Shown: one piece after another, positions 50,315 through 60,136 of the stretch
Position numbering within the stretch: the first letter of the stretch is position 1
Layout of the letters: the number at the start of each line of letters is the position of its first letter
Source of the DNA: Actinoplanes lutulentus
Lineage (GTDB): Bacteria > Actinomycetota > Actinomycetes > Mycobacteriales > Micromonosporaceae
Assembly (NCBI RefSeq): GCF_003259845.1
Contig: NZ_QLMJ01000003.1
Span: 558,001 to 622,000 of the forward strand
Direction: 5' to 3'
Length of the DNA: 64,000 nucleotides
Position numbers and translations under genes: made by a program
Notes under the pieces: generated by a model
Database searches by the model: none
Told to the model about the DNA's origin: nothing
The model's input: only the letters and a program-made list of their open reading frames with translations

Positions 50315-51270
50315 TGACCGACCGGTTCGAAGAACTCTTCGCTGACCTGCGCGCCGAAACCCTGCCCACGGTCCGGCCACCCGGTGCCGCGACGCTGCGG
50401 CGGGCAGCCCGGCGTCGGCAGGCCGCTCTCTCGTCCATCTCCGCGGTGGTCGCGGTGCTGATGATCGCCGGCCTGATCGGGATCGTGGTCCGGCCGGGTG
50501 GCGGGCAGTCATCTTTTAACCAGGAAGCGCCTGAGCCCGAGCACTACAGCCAGGCCGTTCTCGCCGAGAAGGTGGCCGGGTTCCTGAACGCCGGCGAGGA
50601 GGCGATGCGGTCCGGCAAGACCTTCACCTACATCGGGCCCGAGATGGTCACCTCGCGGCACGAGCTGCTCGGCGGAACGTACGAAATGCCGGTGACCTGC
50701 TTCGGCTCCGGTGACGTGGCCGTCGCGGTGCACACCACAGCGGTCGGGAAATCGCCGATCAGTACGACGTACGACCATCCGTGCGTGACCCAGAAGCTCA
50801 CCACGGAGACGCTGCTGACCGTGCCGCAGCCGAGCGGCATGGTGTCCGTCGAGGTGACCGGCGTCGGGGTCGAGCCGGGCGAGGCCGCTTTCGGCTATCT
50901 CCTGCAGCTCAGCCAGGACGACCGGATCCGATATCAGAAGGCCGCCGAGTCGGTGCTGCCGAAGCAATGGCACACCATGCAGTCGACCTTCCTGGATGGC
51001 GCCGACGGCGCCCAGCTGCCGGTACGCCCGGTCGAACAAGTGATCACGGTGGCTTGCGTGGGATTCGGCTCGCTGACCCTCACCGTCGGGCCGGTCGACG
51101 AGAACGAGACGTTCGCCGACCGGATCGACGTGCCGTGCACCCTGACCAGCCCGGCGAAGTGGGAGTTGCGCTACACCCCGCCGGGGAAGAGCCTGCGCAC
51201 CACGATCACGCCCGACCGAACGGCGATCGGCCGCAGTGCCGCGGCCGTCTCCATCGCCGAGGCGGGCTGA
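50314..51270 (+). CDS. Membrane-anchored anti-sigma-like protein (pair 4)
   Basis: A 318-aa protein from ATG 50314; the GTG at 50311 is an alternative. Cytoplasmic start MTDRFEELFADLRAETLPTV, then an RRAARRRQAA stretch, one transmembrane helix (about 42-62) and an extracellular beta-rich domain with two cysteine-bearing units (MPVTCFGSGDVAVAV, ITVACVGFGSLTLTV). It parallels the pair 3 protein in architecture but is diverged. It overlaps the sigma stop. Confidence 0.7.
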   Translation: MTDRFEELFADLRAETLPTVRPPGAATLRRAARRRQAALSSISAVVAVLMIAGLIGIVVRPGGGQSSFNQEAPEPEHYSQAVLAEKVAGFLNAGEEAMRSGKTFTYIGPEMVTSRHELLGGTYEMPVTCFGSGDVAVAVHTTAVGKSPISTTYDHPCVTQKLTTETLLTVPQPSGMVSVEVTGVGVEPGEAAFGYLLQLSQDDRIRYQKAAESVLPKQWHTMQSTFLDGADGAQLPVRPVEQVITVACVGFGSLTLTVGPVDENETFADRIDVPCTLTSPAKWELRYTPPGKSLRTTITPDRTAIGRSAAAVSIAEAG

Positions 51271-51296
51271 GCCTTTCGTCGTTCGAGCGGCCTTTC

Positions 51297-52613
51297 TCAG
51301 AGGCCGGGAAGGCGGCCGTTGCGGAAGACGTCGACGAAGTCCTGGTGGTCCTCGCGGGCCTGGTCACCGTACTTGTGCGCGAACTCGACCAGGTGGCGTA
51401 CGAAACCGGCCTCGTCGGAGTCGATCACCGCGACGATCGCCTCCTCGGTGGAGAAGTCGACCAGGTCATGGCTGGACTCGTCGTCGGCGACCGAGTGCAT
51501 CCGGGCCACCGCGCGGCCCAGGTCGGCAATCACCCCGGACAGCTCCTCCGGCTCGTTCACGTCCGACCAGTCCAGGTCGGCGGCGTACGGGGAGACCTCG
51601 GCGACCAGCTGGCCGACACCGTCCAGCTCGGTGAAGCCGAGCCACGGGTCGGCGTGCGCCTGCAAGGCCCGCTGCGACTCGGCGGTCCGGTGGCCCTGGT
51701 GCTTGAAGTACGACCGGACCCGGTCGTCGTCGATCCAGCGGGCGACGGCCGGCACCTGCGCCTGCTTCATGTAGATGATCACGTCGTTCTCAAGCGCCTC
51801 GGTGTGGCCTTCGAGCAGCATGTTGTACGACGGCAGGCCGGCCGACCCGATGCCGACACCCTTGCGCAGCTTGATGTCCTTGATGTTCGTGGACACCGGC
51901 CGGCTCTGGTCCGGCAGCGTGCTCAGGTACTGCTGGAACGCGGCACGGACCCGGTCCCCGGTGTTGTCGTCAACGTCGTAGACGCCGTCACCGAGCGAGA
52001 ACCGCCGCTCGTAGTCGTCGATCGTGGTCTGGCCCGCGAGCAGGTCGACCCGGGTGTTCAGCCGGGCCTCCTGCAACACCCGGCGCAGCACACCGTCCGC
52101 GTTCTCCAGGGTGATCGAGCCGATCGCGTCGTCGCCGCCGTGCGCGATCGCCCGCAGCTCGGTGAGGTACGACCCAGCGAACGTGGTGACCAGCGCCGTG
52201 ATGCTGTCGTCGGAGAGCGCCTTGGAGTATCCGATCAGGGCCACGCTCGCCGCGAACCGCTTCAGATCCCAGCTGTACGGGCCGACGTACGCCTCGTCGA
52301 AGTCGTTGACGTTGAAGACCAGGTGGCCGGAGGAGTTCATGTAGGTGCCGAAGTTCTCGGCGTGCAGGTCACCGTGGATCCACACCCGGCTGGTGCGCTC
52401 GTCGAGGTAGCTGTCGTCGCGGTAGTCGCCGGTGAGGTCCGCGTAGAAGAGCGAGGCACTGCCCCGATAGAACGCGAACGGCGACGCTGCCATCTTCCGG
52501 AATTTGCGACGAAACGCCGCGGGGTCGATCGCGATCAACTCACCGAACTCGCGGGTCAGCACGTCGATGATGAAATCCGCCCTCGATCGGGCAGCGGAAG
52601 ACTCAGAGCCCAT
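51297..52613 (-). CDS. DUF2252 family protein
   Basis: A 438-aa protein kinase-like-fold protein of the DUF2252 family. It shows [31 protein letters not shown] (catalytic-loop-like HGDxxxxN), [21 protein letters not shown] (DFG-like) and later [20 protein letters not shown]. The function is unknown. It is divergent from hemC with about 50 bp between starts. Confidence 0.88.
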   Translation of the reverse strand: MGSESSAARSRADFIIDVLTREFGELIAIDPAAFRRKFRKMAASPFAFYRGSASLFYADLTGDYRDDSYLDERTSRVWIHGDLHAENFGTYMNSSGHLVFNVNDFDEAYVGPYSWDLKRFAASVALIGYSKALSDDSITALVTTFAGSYLTELRAIAHGGDDAIGSITLENADGVLRRVLQEARLNTRVDLLAGQTTIDDYERRFSLGDGVYDVDDNTGDRVRAAFQQYLSTLPDQSRPVSTNIKDIKLRKGVGIGSAGLPSYNMLLEGHTEALENDVIIYMKQAQVPAVARWIDDDRVRSYFKHQGHRTAESQRALQAHADPWLGFTELDGVGQLVAEVSPYAADLDWSDVNEPEELSGVIADLGRAVARMHSVADDESSHDLVDFSTEEAIVAVIDSDEAGFVRHLVEFAHKYGDQAREDHQDFVDVFRNGRLPGL

Positions 52614-52663
52614 GTCCGATCACGGTACTCACCCGAGGCCATCGGAGGGCTACCCTTTCCGCT

Positions 52664-53593
52664 ATGTCCGCTTCACGCTTGCTGCGTATCGGAACACGGT
52701 CCTCGCCGATGGCTCTCGCCCAGGTCGAACGGGTCCGCCGGCTGCTCGCCGAGCGGCGCCCCGAGGTGACCGTCGAGGTGCTGCCGCTGTCGACAAGCGG
52801 CGACCGATGGCAGGGCTCGCTCGCCGACCTCGGTGGCAAGGGCGCGTTCACCAAGGAGGTCGACCAGGCGCTGCTGGACGGCCGGGCCGACCTGGCCGTG
52901 CACTGCGTCAAGGACGTGCCCGGCGACCGGCCGGCGCCGGCCGGGACGGTGCTCGCGGCGTACCTGACCCGCGACGACGTCCGGGACTGCCTGATCCACC
53001 CCGGCGGCGCCTCGCTCTCCGAGCTTCCGGCCGGCTCGAGGGTGGGCACTTCTGCCGTACGCCGGATCGCGCAGCTCTCGTTGCACTTCCCGCACCTGAC
53101 CGCGGTGCCGATTCGCGGGAATGCCAATTCCCGCCTCGCAAAACTGGACGCCGGGGAGTACGACGCGCTGCTCCTGGCCGTCTCCGGCCTCGACCGCATC
53201 GGCGAGCAGCACCGGATGACCCACCCGATCGACGTTGACACGTTCGTGCCGGCGGTCGGCTCCGGCACGCTGGTCCTGCAGTGCCGCGACGACGACGCGG
53301 TCACCCGGGAGCTGGCCGAGGCGCTCGGCGACCGGCGGACCCAGCTGGAGACCGAGGCCGAGCGCTGGATGCTGCACATCCTCCAGGGCAGTTGCCACTC
53401 CCCGATCGCCGGTTACGCCCGCATCGAACCGGACGGCCGGATCGGCCTGCGAGCCCGCGTGATCAGTCTGGACGGCAAGACCGTCCTGGACGCCCACGAG
53501 TGGGCGACGGATCCGATCGTGCTGGGCACGTCGGTGGCGGCGGCTTTGCTGCGCCAGGGCGCCCGCGAGATCCTGGACGGAGTCACCCGGTAA
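52664..53593 (+). CDS. hemC: Porphobilinogen deaminase (hydroxymethylbilane synthase)
   Basis: A 309-aa enzyme that polymerises four porphobilinogen units. It shows [76 protein letters not shown], and cofactor-binding Cys in [15 protein letters not shown]. Typical HemC has RGNVxTRLxKL. It stands alone without hemD, so it may be an extra copy of the haem-pathway gene. Confidence 0.9.
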   Translation: MSASRLLRIGTRSSPMALAQVERVRRLLAERRPEVTVEVLPLSTSGDRWQGSLADLGGKGAFTKEVDQALLDGRADLAVHCVKDVPGDRPAPAGTVLAAYLTRDDVRDCLIHPGGASLSELPAGSRVGTSAVRRIAQLSLHFPHLTAVPIRGNANSRLAKLDAGEYDALLLAVSGLDRIGEQHRMTHPIDVDTFVPAVGSGTLVLQCRDDDAVTRELAEALGDRRTQLETEAERWMLHILQGSCHSPIAGYARIEPDGRIGLRARVISLDGKTVLDAHEWATDPIVLGTSVAAALLRQGAREILDGVTR

Positions 53594-53757
53594 AGACAGC
53601 TGCCAAGGGTGCGTGTGGGGGCGCGGCTGTAGGGAGCGCGGCACGCATTTTGGGGGATTCCGGGCGCGGCACCGCCCCAGATGGCTGTCACGGTTGCCTC
53701 AACTGACCCGTTGGCCCCGGCGTGCGCTGCCGTCGCAGGCCTCGTCGTCACGGGGGC

Positions 53758-53874
53758 GAGCCGTCGCTCAGACATGTCATGAGGCTGCGATGACATGTCT
53801 GGCCTACGGCTCGTGCCGCTCAGCCGTCGCTCAGACATCTCATAAGAGCCCGATGACCTATCTGAGCTACGGCT
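53758..53874. repeat. Two hairpin units with shared GCTCAGACAT core
   Basis: Unit 1 (53758-53812) is GAGCCGTCGCTCAGACATG... pairing with ...CATGTCTGGCCTACGGCTC. Unit 2 (53822-53874) is a related AGCCGTCGCTCAGACAT... with ...TATCTGAGCTACGGCT. Both form long imperfect hairpins and lie downstream of hemC. Confidence 0.6.
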
Positions 53875-53978
53875 CGCCCACTGGCCGGGTCGTCAGTAGC
53901 TCGGTCGCCCAGTGATCGGGTCCGGATTCCCGGGCAGCATGGCTGAGGCCAGCGTGCCGCGGAGCCCACACCGGTGCG

Positions 53979-54139
53979 TGTCGAATTAGGGCGCGTATCG
54001 CACCCGAAGTCGACACAGACAGGCACATCACGGCGTGCGTGTCGAACTAGGGCGCGCAGCGAGCCCGAAGTCGACACAGACACGAAAGTCCCGGTGTGCG
54101 TGTCGAATTTGGGGGCGTATCGAACCCGAAGTCGACACA
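53979..54139. repeat. Three tandem 61-nt hairpin repeats (39-nt core)
   Basis: Copies at 53979-54017, 54040-54078 and 54101-54139, a period of 61. Each core has TGTCGA at one end and TCGACACA at the other with complementary GGG/CCC inside. The rest of 53594-54370 is gene-free, with a duplicated CAGGGCCGGCCGCGCT near 54245. Confidence 0.7.
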
Positions 54140-54370
54140 CTCTCGTCGGGTCTACGCGATCTGGGGCTGCGGTTCCCCTCGGACCCCCGGTCCAGGGACT
54201 ACGGGCGGGTCGCGGGCGACGCGCTGCGGGCGGGCGCTCGGGCGCTCAGGGCCGGCCGCGCTCAGGGCCGGCCGCGCTCGGGATCTTGGGCGATTTTCTA
54301 CAGCCTGCTGTGCGATATCGCTCAAGATTCGCTGGTTGTGCGCTCGAACGGCTGCTTGGACAGCGCCGTT

Positions 54371-54892
54371 TCAGAGGGGTGGCTTGACCAGTGGGGCGGT
54401 GAGGGCCAGGGCGTCGGGGCGGGGGACGCCGCCGACGCCGGACTGCTCGGCGGCGATTTTTTCCTGGAGTTTGAGGATGCCGTGCAGCAGTGCTTCCGGA
54501 CGGGGCGGGCAGCCCGGGACGTAGACGTCGACCGGGATGATCTGGTCGACGCCCTTGGTGACCGAATATGAGTCCCAGTAGGGTCCGCCGCAGTTCGAGC
54601 AGGAGCCGAACGAGATCACGTATTTCGGCTCGGGCATCTGGTCGTACAGCCGCTTGATCGCCGGGGCCATCTTGTCGGTGACCGTGCCGGAGACGACCAT
54701 GAGGTCGGCCTGGCGCGGACCGTGCGCGAACGGGATGACACCGAGCCGCATGAAGTCGTGCCGGGCCATGCTGGAGGCGATGAACTCGATGGCGCAGCAG
54801 GCCAGACCGAAGTTGAACACCCACAGGGAGTAACGGCGCCCCCAGTTCAGCACGAACCGGATCGGCTCACCGAGCACTCCAGGAAGGGCCAT
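54371..54892 (-). CDS. nuoB: NADH-quinone oxidoreductase subunit B
   Basis: A 173-aa N2 iron-sulfur subunit. The four ligand cysteines are in [10 protein letters not shown] (two), [10 protein letters not shown] and [15 protein letters not shown]. It is 6.2 kb from the nuoC start and in the same orientation as the other nuo genes. The segment between contains unrelated genes and repeats. Confidence 0.95.
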   Translation of the reverse strand: MALPGVLGEPIRFVLNWGRRYSLWVFNFGLACCAIEFIASSMARHDFMRLGVIPFAHGPRQADLMVVSGTVTDKMAPAIKRLYDQMPEPKYVISFGSCSNCGGPYWDSYSVTKGVDQIIPVDVYVPGCPPRPEALLHGILKLQEKIAAEQSGVGGVPRPDALALTAPLVKPPL

Positions 54893-54976
54893 CCGGTCAA
54901 CCTACCGCGTAAGGCTCGGCCAGGGTCATCGGCGTGCGGGCCACCTCCAGCACGGAGTCCGGATCCGACAGATGAC

Positions 54977-55003
54977 GTTATGACGCAATCATTGCGTCAT
55001 AAC
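54977..55003. promoter_or_regulatory. Perfect 27-bp palindrome at the decarboxylase gene end
   Basis: GTTATGACGCAAT-C-ATTGCGTCATAAC: 13-nt perfect arms around one base. It overlaps the stop codon of the minus-strand decarboxylase gene and lies upstream of nuoB. It could be a terminator or a dimeric regulator site for nuoB. Confidence 0.5.
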
Positions 55004-56415
55004 GCAGTCGGGCGTTGTAGGAGGCTGAGGAAGCCGGTCAGGAGTGCCTCGCGTAAGGCCGGCGGGGCGGCGTTCAGGATTGAATTCACCGCTGCCATCT
55101 GGGAGAAGTCGCCGCCGCCCAGGCCCAGGCCCTCGGCCAGGGACGCGATCAGCTCTGGGGTGATCATTTCGGGGGTCAGGGGTGGCAGCTGCGGGATCTC
55201 CACCGGGCCGCGGGCTCTCGCCGATGAGACCGCGGACTTCAGGTCGGCCGCGAAGGACGGGGCGGTTGCTCGCACCGAGGCTGTCACGGTCAGGTGGATG
55301 GTCGGGGGGAAGTCGCCGTACGCCATCTGGGGCTGGGTGTGCCAGCCGCGCGCGGCCAGTTCGTCGGCCAGCACGAACAGGTCGACGCCGTCGGACGCCA
55401 GGCAGACGACGCTGGTCTCCGCCGGCGCGTACAGACGCACGCCGTCAGTTTCGGTCACGGCGGCGGCGAGGATGCTTACCGCTTCCTGGACGGAGACGGC
55501 CAGGTCTCGGTAGCCGGCGTCGCCGATCGAGCGCAGCGTCGCGACCGCGGCGGCGATCGGGCCGCCGGAGCGGGTGGACGAGATGATCGGGTTGATCATC
55601 GTGTAGCCGGGCCAGTCCGCGTAGGCGAAGTACTGCGGCCTGCGCAGCGCCTCGTCGCGGTGCAGCAGGACCGAGACGCCCTTCGGCGCGTAGGCGTACT
55701 TGTGCAGGTCGACCGAGATGCTCGTGACGCCCGGGACCGACAGATCGAAATCGGGCAGGTCGGCGCCGAGCCGGCGCAGGTAGGGCAGGATCCAGCCGCC
55801 GAAGCAGGCGTCGACGTGGAAACGCACGCCGCGCTCCGCCGCCAGCGCCGCGATCTCCGGGATCGGGTCGACCACGCCGTGTGCGTACGACGGGGCCGAG
55901 GCCGCGACCAGGACGGTCTCCGGCCTGACTGCCGCGCCCATCGCTTGCGGGTCCGCTTTCAAACCCTTCGTCGGTACGACATCAAGCTCGACCCGTAGGT
56001 AGTGCGCGGCCTTGGCGAACGCGGCATGAGCCGTGGACGGGATCACCAGGCGAGGTGACGAGATCTCGGGGTGGGCGTCGCGGGCCGCTTTCACCGCGAG
56101 GATCAGCGACTCGGTGCCGCCACTGGTGACGCTGCCGACCGTGCCGTCTGAGCCGCCGAGCAGCCGGGCCGCCGCGCCGACCAGTGCGTTCTCCATGGCG
56201 AGCAGCGACGGGAACGCCGTCGGGTCGAGGCCGTTGACGTGCGACGAGATCGCGTGCGCGGCGCGGGCCAGCTCGTCCAGGCCGTCCAGCGCCGGGTCGT
56301 AGACGTACGCGAAGAGCCGCCCGCCGTGCGTCGGCAGGTCGGAGCCGCGCAGCTCACGTAACTCGGCGAGGACCTGCTCGGCGGGGACGCCCTTCTCGGG
56401 CAGCGCGTCGATCAC
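54997..56415 (-). CDS. PLP-dependent aspartate aminotransferase-fold decarboxylase / lyase
   Basis: A 472-aa group II PLP enzyme from GTG 56415 (GTGA overlap with the MFS gene stop). It contains TSGGTESLILAVKAARD, HVDACFGGWILPYL and the Schiff-base lysine in SVDLHKYAYAPKGVSVLL. This pattern resembles sphingosine-phosphate lyase and glutamate/tyrosine decarboxylases. The substrate is unassigned. Coupled to an MFS transporter, it may act on an imported compound. Confidence 0.85.
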   Translation of the reverse strand: MIDALPEKGVPAEQVLAELRELRGSDLPTHGGRLFAYVYDPALDGLDELARAAHAISSHVNGLDPTAFPSLLAMENALVGAAARLLGGSDGTVGSVTSGGTESLILAVKAARDAHPEISSPRLVIPSTAHAAFAKAAHYLRVELDVVPTKGLKADPQAMGAAVRPETVLVAASAPSYAHGVVDPIPEIAALAAERGVRFHVDACFGGWILPYLRRLGADLPDFDLSVPGVTSISVDLHKYAYAPKGVSVLLHRDEALRRPQYFAYADWPGYTMINPIISSTRSGGPIAAAVATLRSIGDAGYRDLAVSVQEAVSILAAAVTETDGVRLYAPAETSVVCLASDGVDLFVLADELAARGWHTQPQMAYGDFPPTIHLTVTASVRATAPSFAADLKSAVSSARARGPVEIPQLPPLTPEMITPELIASLAEGLGLGGGDFSQMAAVNSILNAAPPALREALLTGFLSLLQRPTAL

Positions 56416-57743
56416 GCTTTCATCCTCTCCTGATATCCGCGGAGGAGCACCAGTGCGGCACCGACCAGGGTCGCCGGGACGACGGTGAAACCGAGCAGGA
56501 CGCCGAGGCGGGCGCTGTCGCTCTGGGTGGCGGCCTCGCCGGTGGCCGAGGAGGCGTACCCGGAGATCTGCAGCAGCGCCGCGTAGATGCCGGGGCCGAG
56601 CGCCAGGCCGAGGGTCTCCCCCGCGGTCCACAGGCCGGTGAAGACGCCGGCCTGGCGGCGGCCGGTGCGTTCGGTGTCGTACGCGATGCAGTCCGGCAGC
56701 ATCGACAGGGCGAACACCTGCTGGCCCGCGTACCCGGCGCCGATCACCGCGACGATCAGGTAGACCGCGAGCGGCGGCAGGGCCGGCGAGGCGAGCAGCA
56801 GCAGGGCGCCGGCCGCGAACAGCAGCGACGAGACGATCAGCGAGCGGAGCTTGCCCCAGCGGTTGCCGACCGCCGTCCACAGTGGCATCACGAGCAGGGC
56901 CGGGCCGACGAACGCGGCGAACAGGAACGTCGCGCCGGAGGCCTGGAAGAGCACGTGGTCGGCGAAGTACTGGACACCGGCCAGCATCGTCCCGATACCG
57001 GCGGATTGCACCACGAAACAGATCAGCAGCACGCGGAACGGACGGTTCCCGGAGGCCACCCGCAGCTGGGCACGCAGGCTGGGCTCGGATTCAGCGGCCG
57101 TACGAACGTCTGCTTTGCGCGTACCCAAGAATGTCGCAAGCGTGCCCACGACGATGAGTGCGCCGACGAAGGCGCCGGACCACCGGTGTCCTTCGCGGCC
57201 GCCGCCGGTGAGGTCGACGACCAGCGGCGCGAGTGCACCGGAGATCAGGATCGCGAGGGCCAGGACGGCGACGCGCCAGGTCATCAGGCGGGTGCGTTCC
57301 GCGTAACCGTCGGTCAGCTCGGCGGGCATCGCGACGTAGGGGACCTGGAAGAACGCGTACGCGGTGGCGGCCGCGAGGAACGCGACAGCGACGTACGCAC
57401 CGGAGGCCGCGCTGCCGCCGAACGGCGCCAGGAAGATCGCGGCGAAGAGCACGCTCAGCAGCAGACCGGCGATGAGCAGGAACGGGCGTCGCGAACCGCG
57501 CCGGTCGGAGATCCGGCCGGCGACCGGATTGACCAGAACGTCCCAGGCCTTCGGCAGCAACACGAGTAGTCCGGCGACACCCGCCGCAACACCGAGCGTA
57601 TCGGTCAGATAAGGCAGAAGAAGCAAACCGGGCACCGTGCCGAAGGCGCCGGTAACCAAGGAGCCCAGGGCATATCCAGCCAAAACTCCGCGTGGGAGTA
57701 CGCCCGTCCGGGGTAACACGGGAGAGGGACCAGGTGTCGTCAT
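56412..57743 (-). CDS. MFS transporter, GPH (glycoside-pentoside-hexuronide:cation) type
   Basis: A 443-aa transporter with 12 hydrophobic segments. The motif-A loops are NPVAGRISDRRGSRRPFLLI near residue 70 and, less conserved, DRR-like around the middle. The FFQVPYVAMPAELT segment is typical of GPH symporters. It precedes and is coupled to the PLP decarboxylase. It starts at ATG 57743. Confidence 0.85.
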   Translation of the reverse strand: MTTPGPSPVLPRTGVLPRGVLAGYALGSLVTGAFGTVPGLLLLPYLTDTLGVAAGVAGLLVLLPKAWDVLVNPVAGRISDRRGSRRPFLLIAGLLLSVLFAAIFLAPFGGSAASGAYVAVAFLAAATAYAFFQVPYVAMPAELTDGYAERTRLMTWRVAVLALAILISGALAPLVVDLTGGGREGHRWSGAFVGALIVVGTLATFLGTRKADVRTAAESEPSLRAQLRVASGNRPFRVLLICFVVQSAGIGTMLAGVQYFADHVLFQASGATFLFAAFVGPALLVMPLWTAVGNRWGKLRSLIVSSLLFAAGALLLLASPALPPLAVYLIVAVIGAGYAGQQVFALSMLPDCIAYDTERTGRRQAGVFTGLWTAGETLGLALGPGIYAALLQISGYASSATGEAATQSDSARLGVLLGFTVVPATLVGAALVLLRGYQERMKA

Positions 57744-57791
57744 CGACGCGCATCGTAACCATGATCGGCCTCTGCCGCCTACGCTCGCCGC

Positions 57792-59183
57792 ATGAAAAGC
57801 GTTGCGGCCGGCGTCGCCGCGAGCCACCCGGCGACCGCCCGCACCGGGGTGCGGATCCTGGAGGCCGGAGGGTCCGCCGCGGACGCCGCGGTCGGTGCGG
57901 TTCTGGCGTGCTGCGTCGCCGAAACGGTCTACACCGGACTGGGCGGCGGCGGGTTCGCCACCTACTTCGATGCGCGTACCGGTGAGGTCACCTGTCTCGA
58001 CTTCTTCGTCGCGGTGCCCGGACTCGACGGCGATCGCAAGGCCGAGCCGATGGTCGCGGTCGACGTGTTCTTCGGCGGGCTGCCACAGACGTACTCGATC
58101 GGTGGTGCGAGCGTCGCGGTCCCCGGCGTACCGGCCGGGCTCGGCGAGGTGCACCGGCGCTGGGGGCGTCTGCCCTGGCCGGAGGTGGTGGAGCCGGCGG
58201 CCGGGCTGGCGCGTACCGGGGTGCTGCTGCCGCTCGCGCACGCCCGCACGCTGGAGGCGTGCGCGCCGGCCCTGGCGTACGGCGACGGGGCCGAGCTCTA
58301 TCAGCCCGGTGGGCGGCTGCTGCAGGGCGACGAGCTGCTCTTCCACCCGGGGCTGGCGACCGCGATGGACGTGCTCGCGGAGCGGGGACCGGACGTCTTC
58401 TACACCGGCGAGTACGCCCCCGTGCTGGTCGACTCGGTCCGAGCCGCCGGTGGCGCGCTCGGGCTAGCCGACCTGGCGAGTTACCGGGTCGTCTCGACCG
58501 GCGTGGACCGGGCCCTGCTGGCTGGGCACCAGGTTTTCGCCCGGCACGACCTCAACCGCACGATCGACACGATCGCGGCGCTGCCCGAGGACCTGTCCCG
58601 GCCGAAACGGGCACCCGCGGTCGCCACCGCGCTGCGCAACCGGGGCGCGCAACGGCTCGGCGACACCACGAACGTGTCCGTCGTCGACGCCGACGGCAAC
58701 GCCTGCGTGATCACCACGACGCTCGGTCTCGGTGCCGGGGTCTGGCTGCCCGGTCTCGGCATCAACCTGAACTCGATGCTCGGCGAGGGTGAGCTGCTCA
58801 CCGAGGAACTGCTGCCGGGGCGGCGGATGGCGTCGTACATGTGCCCGCTCGTGGTGATCGCCCCGGACGGCGGGCTGGCCGTGGCGGCCGGGTCAGCGGG
58901 GGCGTCGCGAATCCGTACCGCCCTGGTGGACACGCTGCTCGGCCTGCTGGTCGACGACCTGACCGTGCCGGAGGCGATCGCCCGGCCGAGGTACCACGTC
59001 GTCGCGGACACCGTGCACGCCGAGGCGGGCTGCCCACCGGAGGAGCTGGCGGCGCTCGTCGACGCGGGCTGGGAGGTGGTCGAGTGGCCGGAGCTGAACC
59101 ATTACTTCGGCGGGGTGACCGCGGTGGGCCTGGCCGGCGCGGCGGGTGATCCCCGCCGCGGTGGCGTCGGCATCATCGTCTGA
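57792..59183 (+). CDS. Gamma-glutamyltransferase-like Ntn hydrolase
   Basis: A 463-aa GGT-family protein that is short for the family (usually over 530). It has AASHPATARTGVRILEAGGSAADAAV, GLGGGGF and the nucleophile Thr region in GDTTNVSVVDADGN; GTTHxxVVD is usual. No signal peptide is evident, so it may act in the cytoplasm. Substrate could be glutathione-like or gamma-glutamyl amides. Divergent from the MFS gene (49 bp apart). Confidence 0.8.
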   Translation: MKSVAAGVAASHPATARTGVRILEAGGSAADAAVGAVLACCVAETVYTGLGGGGFATYFDARTGEVTCLDFFVAVPGLDGDRKAEPMVAVDVFFGGLPQTYSIGGASVAVPGVPAGLGEVHRRWGRLPWPEVVEPAAGLARTGVLLPLAHARTLEACAPALAYGDGAELYQPGGRLLQGDELLFHPGLATAMDVLAERGPDVFYTGEYAPVLVDSVRAAGGALGLADLASYRVVSTGVDRALLAGHQVFARHDLNRTIDTIAALPEDLSRPKRAPAVATALRNRGAQRLGDTTNVSVVDADGNACVITTTLGLGAGVWLPGLGINLNSMLGEGELLTEELLPGRRMASYMCPLVVIAPDGGLAVAAGSAGASRIRTALVDTLLGLLVDDLTVPEAIARPRYHVVADTVHAEAGCPPEELAALVDAGWEVVEWPELNHYFGGVTAVGLAGAAGDPRRGGVGIIV

Positions 59184-59194
59184 CTCCCGGTGCA

Positions 59195-60124
59195 TCACAT
59201 CGTGCGGGCGGCGGTCTCGTCGGCGGCGGTCGCGGTCTCGCGCAGGGCCTCGTCGAGGCTGGTGGGCGTGAGGCCGAAGGTGCGCTCGGTGAGCGAGCTG
59301 TCCATCACGAACGGCGCGTAGAACTGGTAGTCCATCTCGGCGAGCTCGCGGGCGATCGGGACGGCCAGGCCGGCCGTGCGCATCACGAACCGGGGCATGC
59401 TGTGCACCTTGAGCGGCGGCTGGCCGGTGAGCTCGCAATACCGCGCGGCCATCTCGCGGATGGTGATCGGCGCGGGTGACGGGACGTGCCAGGCCTTTCC
59501 GTACGCCCTCTCGTCGCGGGCGAGGGTGGTCAGCGTGCGGGCCATGTCGCCGGTGTAGGTGAACGAGTGCGGCAGGTCCATTTTCGCCGGGCCCCAGGCG
59601 GGCCGGCCCTTCTGGATGGCCGGCAGCAGGACCGTGGAGAAGATCCCGGCCGTGCCGGCGCCGACGTAGTCCGAGCCACGGGCCTCGATCGTGCGCACGC
59701 CGCTGGCCAGGGCGTCCTGCCACATCTTGATGCGGATGCGGCCCTTGCGGCCGGTGGCGGCGAGCGGGCTGGCCTCGGTCATCAGGCCGCCGGGCTGGGG
59801 ACCGTATCCGTAGAGGTTGCCGGTGATGGCGTAGACCGCGCCGGCTGACCTGGCCGCGGCGATCATCGCGTTGTTCATCGGGAACCAGAGCTTGGCCCAC
59901 TCGGTGTATTTCGGGTTCGCGCAGTTGTAGAGCACCTCGGCGCCCTCGGTGACCTCGGTGAGGCGGCGGGTGTCGGAGGCGTCCGCGGCGACGCGCTCGA
60001 TCAGCTCGTGCTCCGGGCCGCGGCCGCTGCGGGTGACGACGCGGACGCTCTCGCCCTGGTCGGCGAGGAGAAGGGCGACCTTGGAGCCGATCGGGCCGGA
60101 ACCGACGACGACATGCTGAGCCAT
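59195..60124 (-). CDS. NAD-dependent epimerase/dehydratase family protein (SDR)
   Basis: A 309-aa atypical SDR from ATG 60124. It starts MAQHVVVGSGPIGSKVALLLA (Rossmann GxGxxG), has ADASDTRRLTEVTEGAEVLYNCANP, and an NAD-binding fold through about residue 110. It lies divergent from a TetR gene, with two matching operators between, so TetR likely regulates it. Substrate not assigned. Confidence 0.85.
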   Translation of the reverse strand: MAQHVVVGSGPIGSKVALLLADQGESVRVVTRSGRGPEHELIERVAADASDTRRLTEVTEGAEVLYNCANPKYTEWAKLWFPMNNAMIAAARSAGAVYAITGNLYGYGPQPGGLMTEASPLAATGRKGRIRIKMWQDALASGVRTIEARGSDYVGAGTAGIFSTVLLPAIQKGRPAWGPAKMDLPHSFTYTGDMARTLTTLARDERAYGKAWHVPSPAPITIREMAARYCELTGQPPLKVHSMPRFVMRTAGLAVPIARELAEMDYQFYAPFVMDSSLTERTFGLTPTSLDEALRETATAADETAARTM

Positions 60125-60136
60125 GACGATGATCTC

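Noticed and set aside
53974..54140. CRISPR array
   Set aside because: Three 39-nt repeats with 22-nt spacers look superficially like one, but the spacers are partly conserved, the repeats are internally self-complementary over their whole length, and no cas gene is present.
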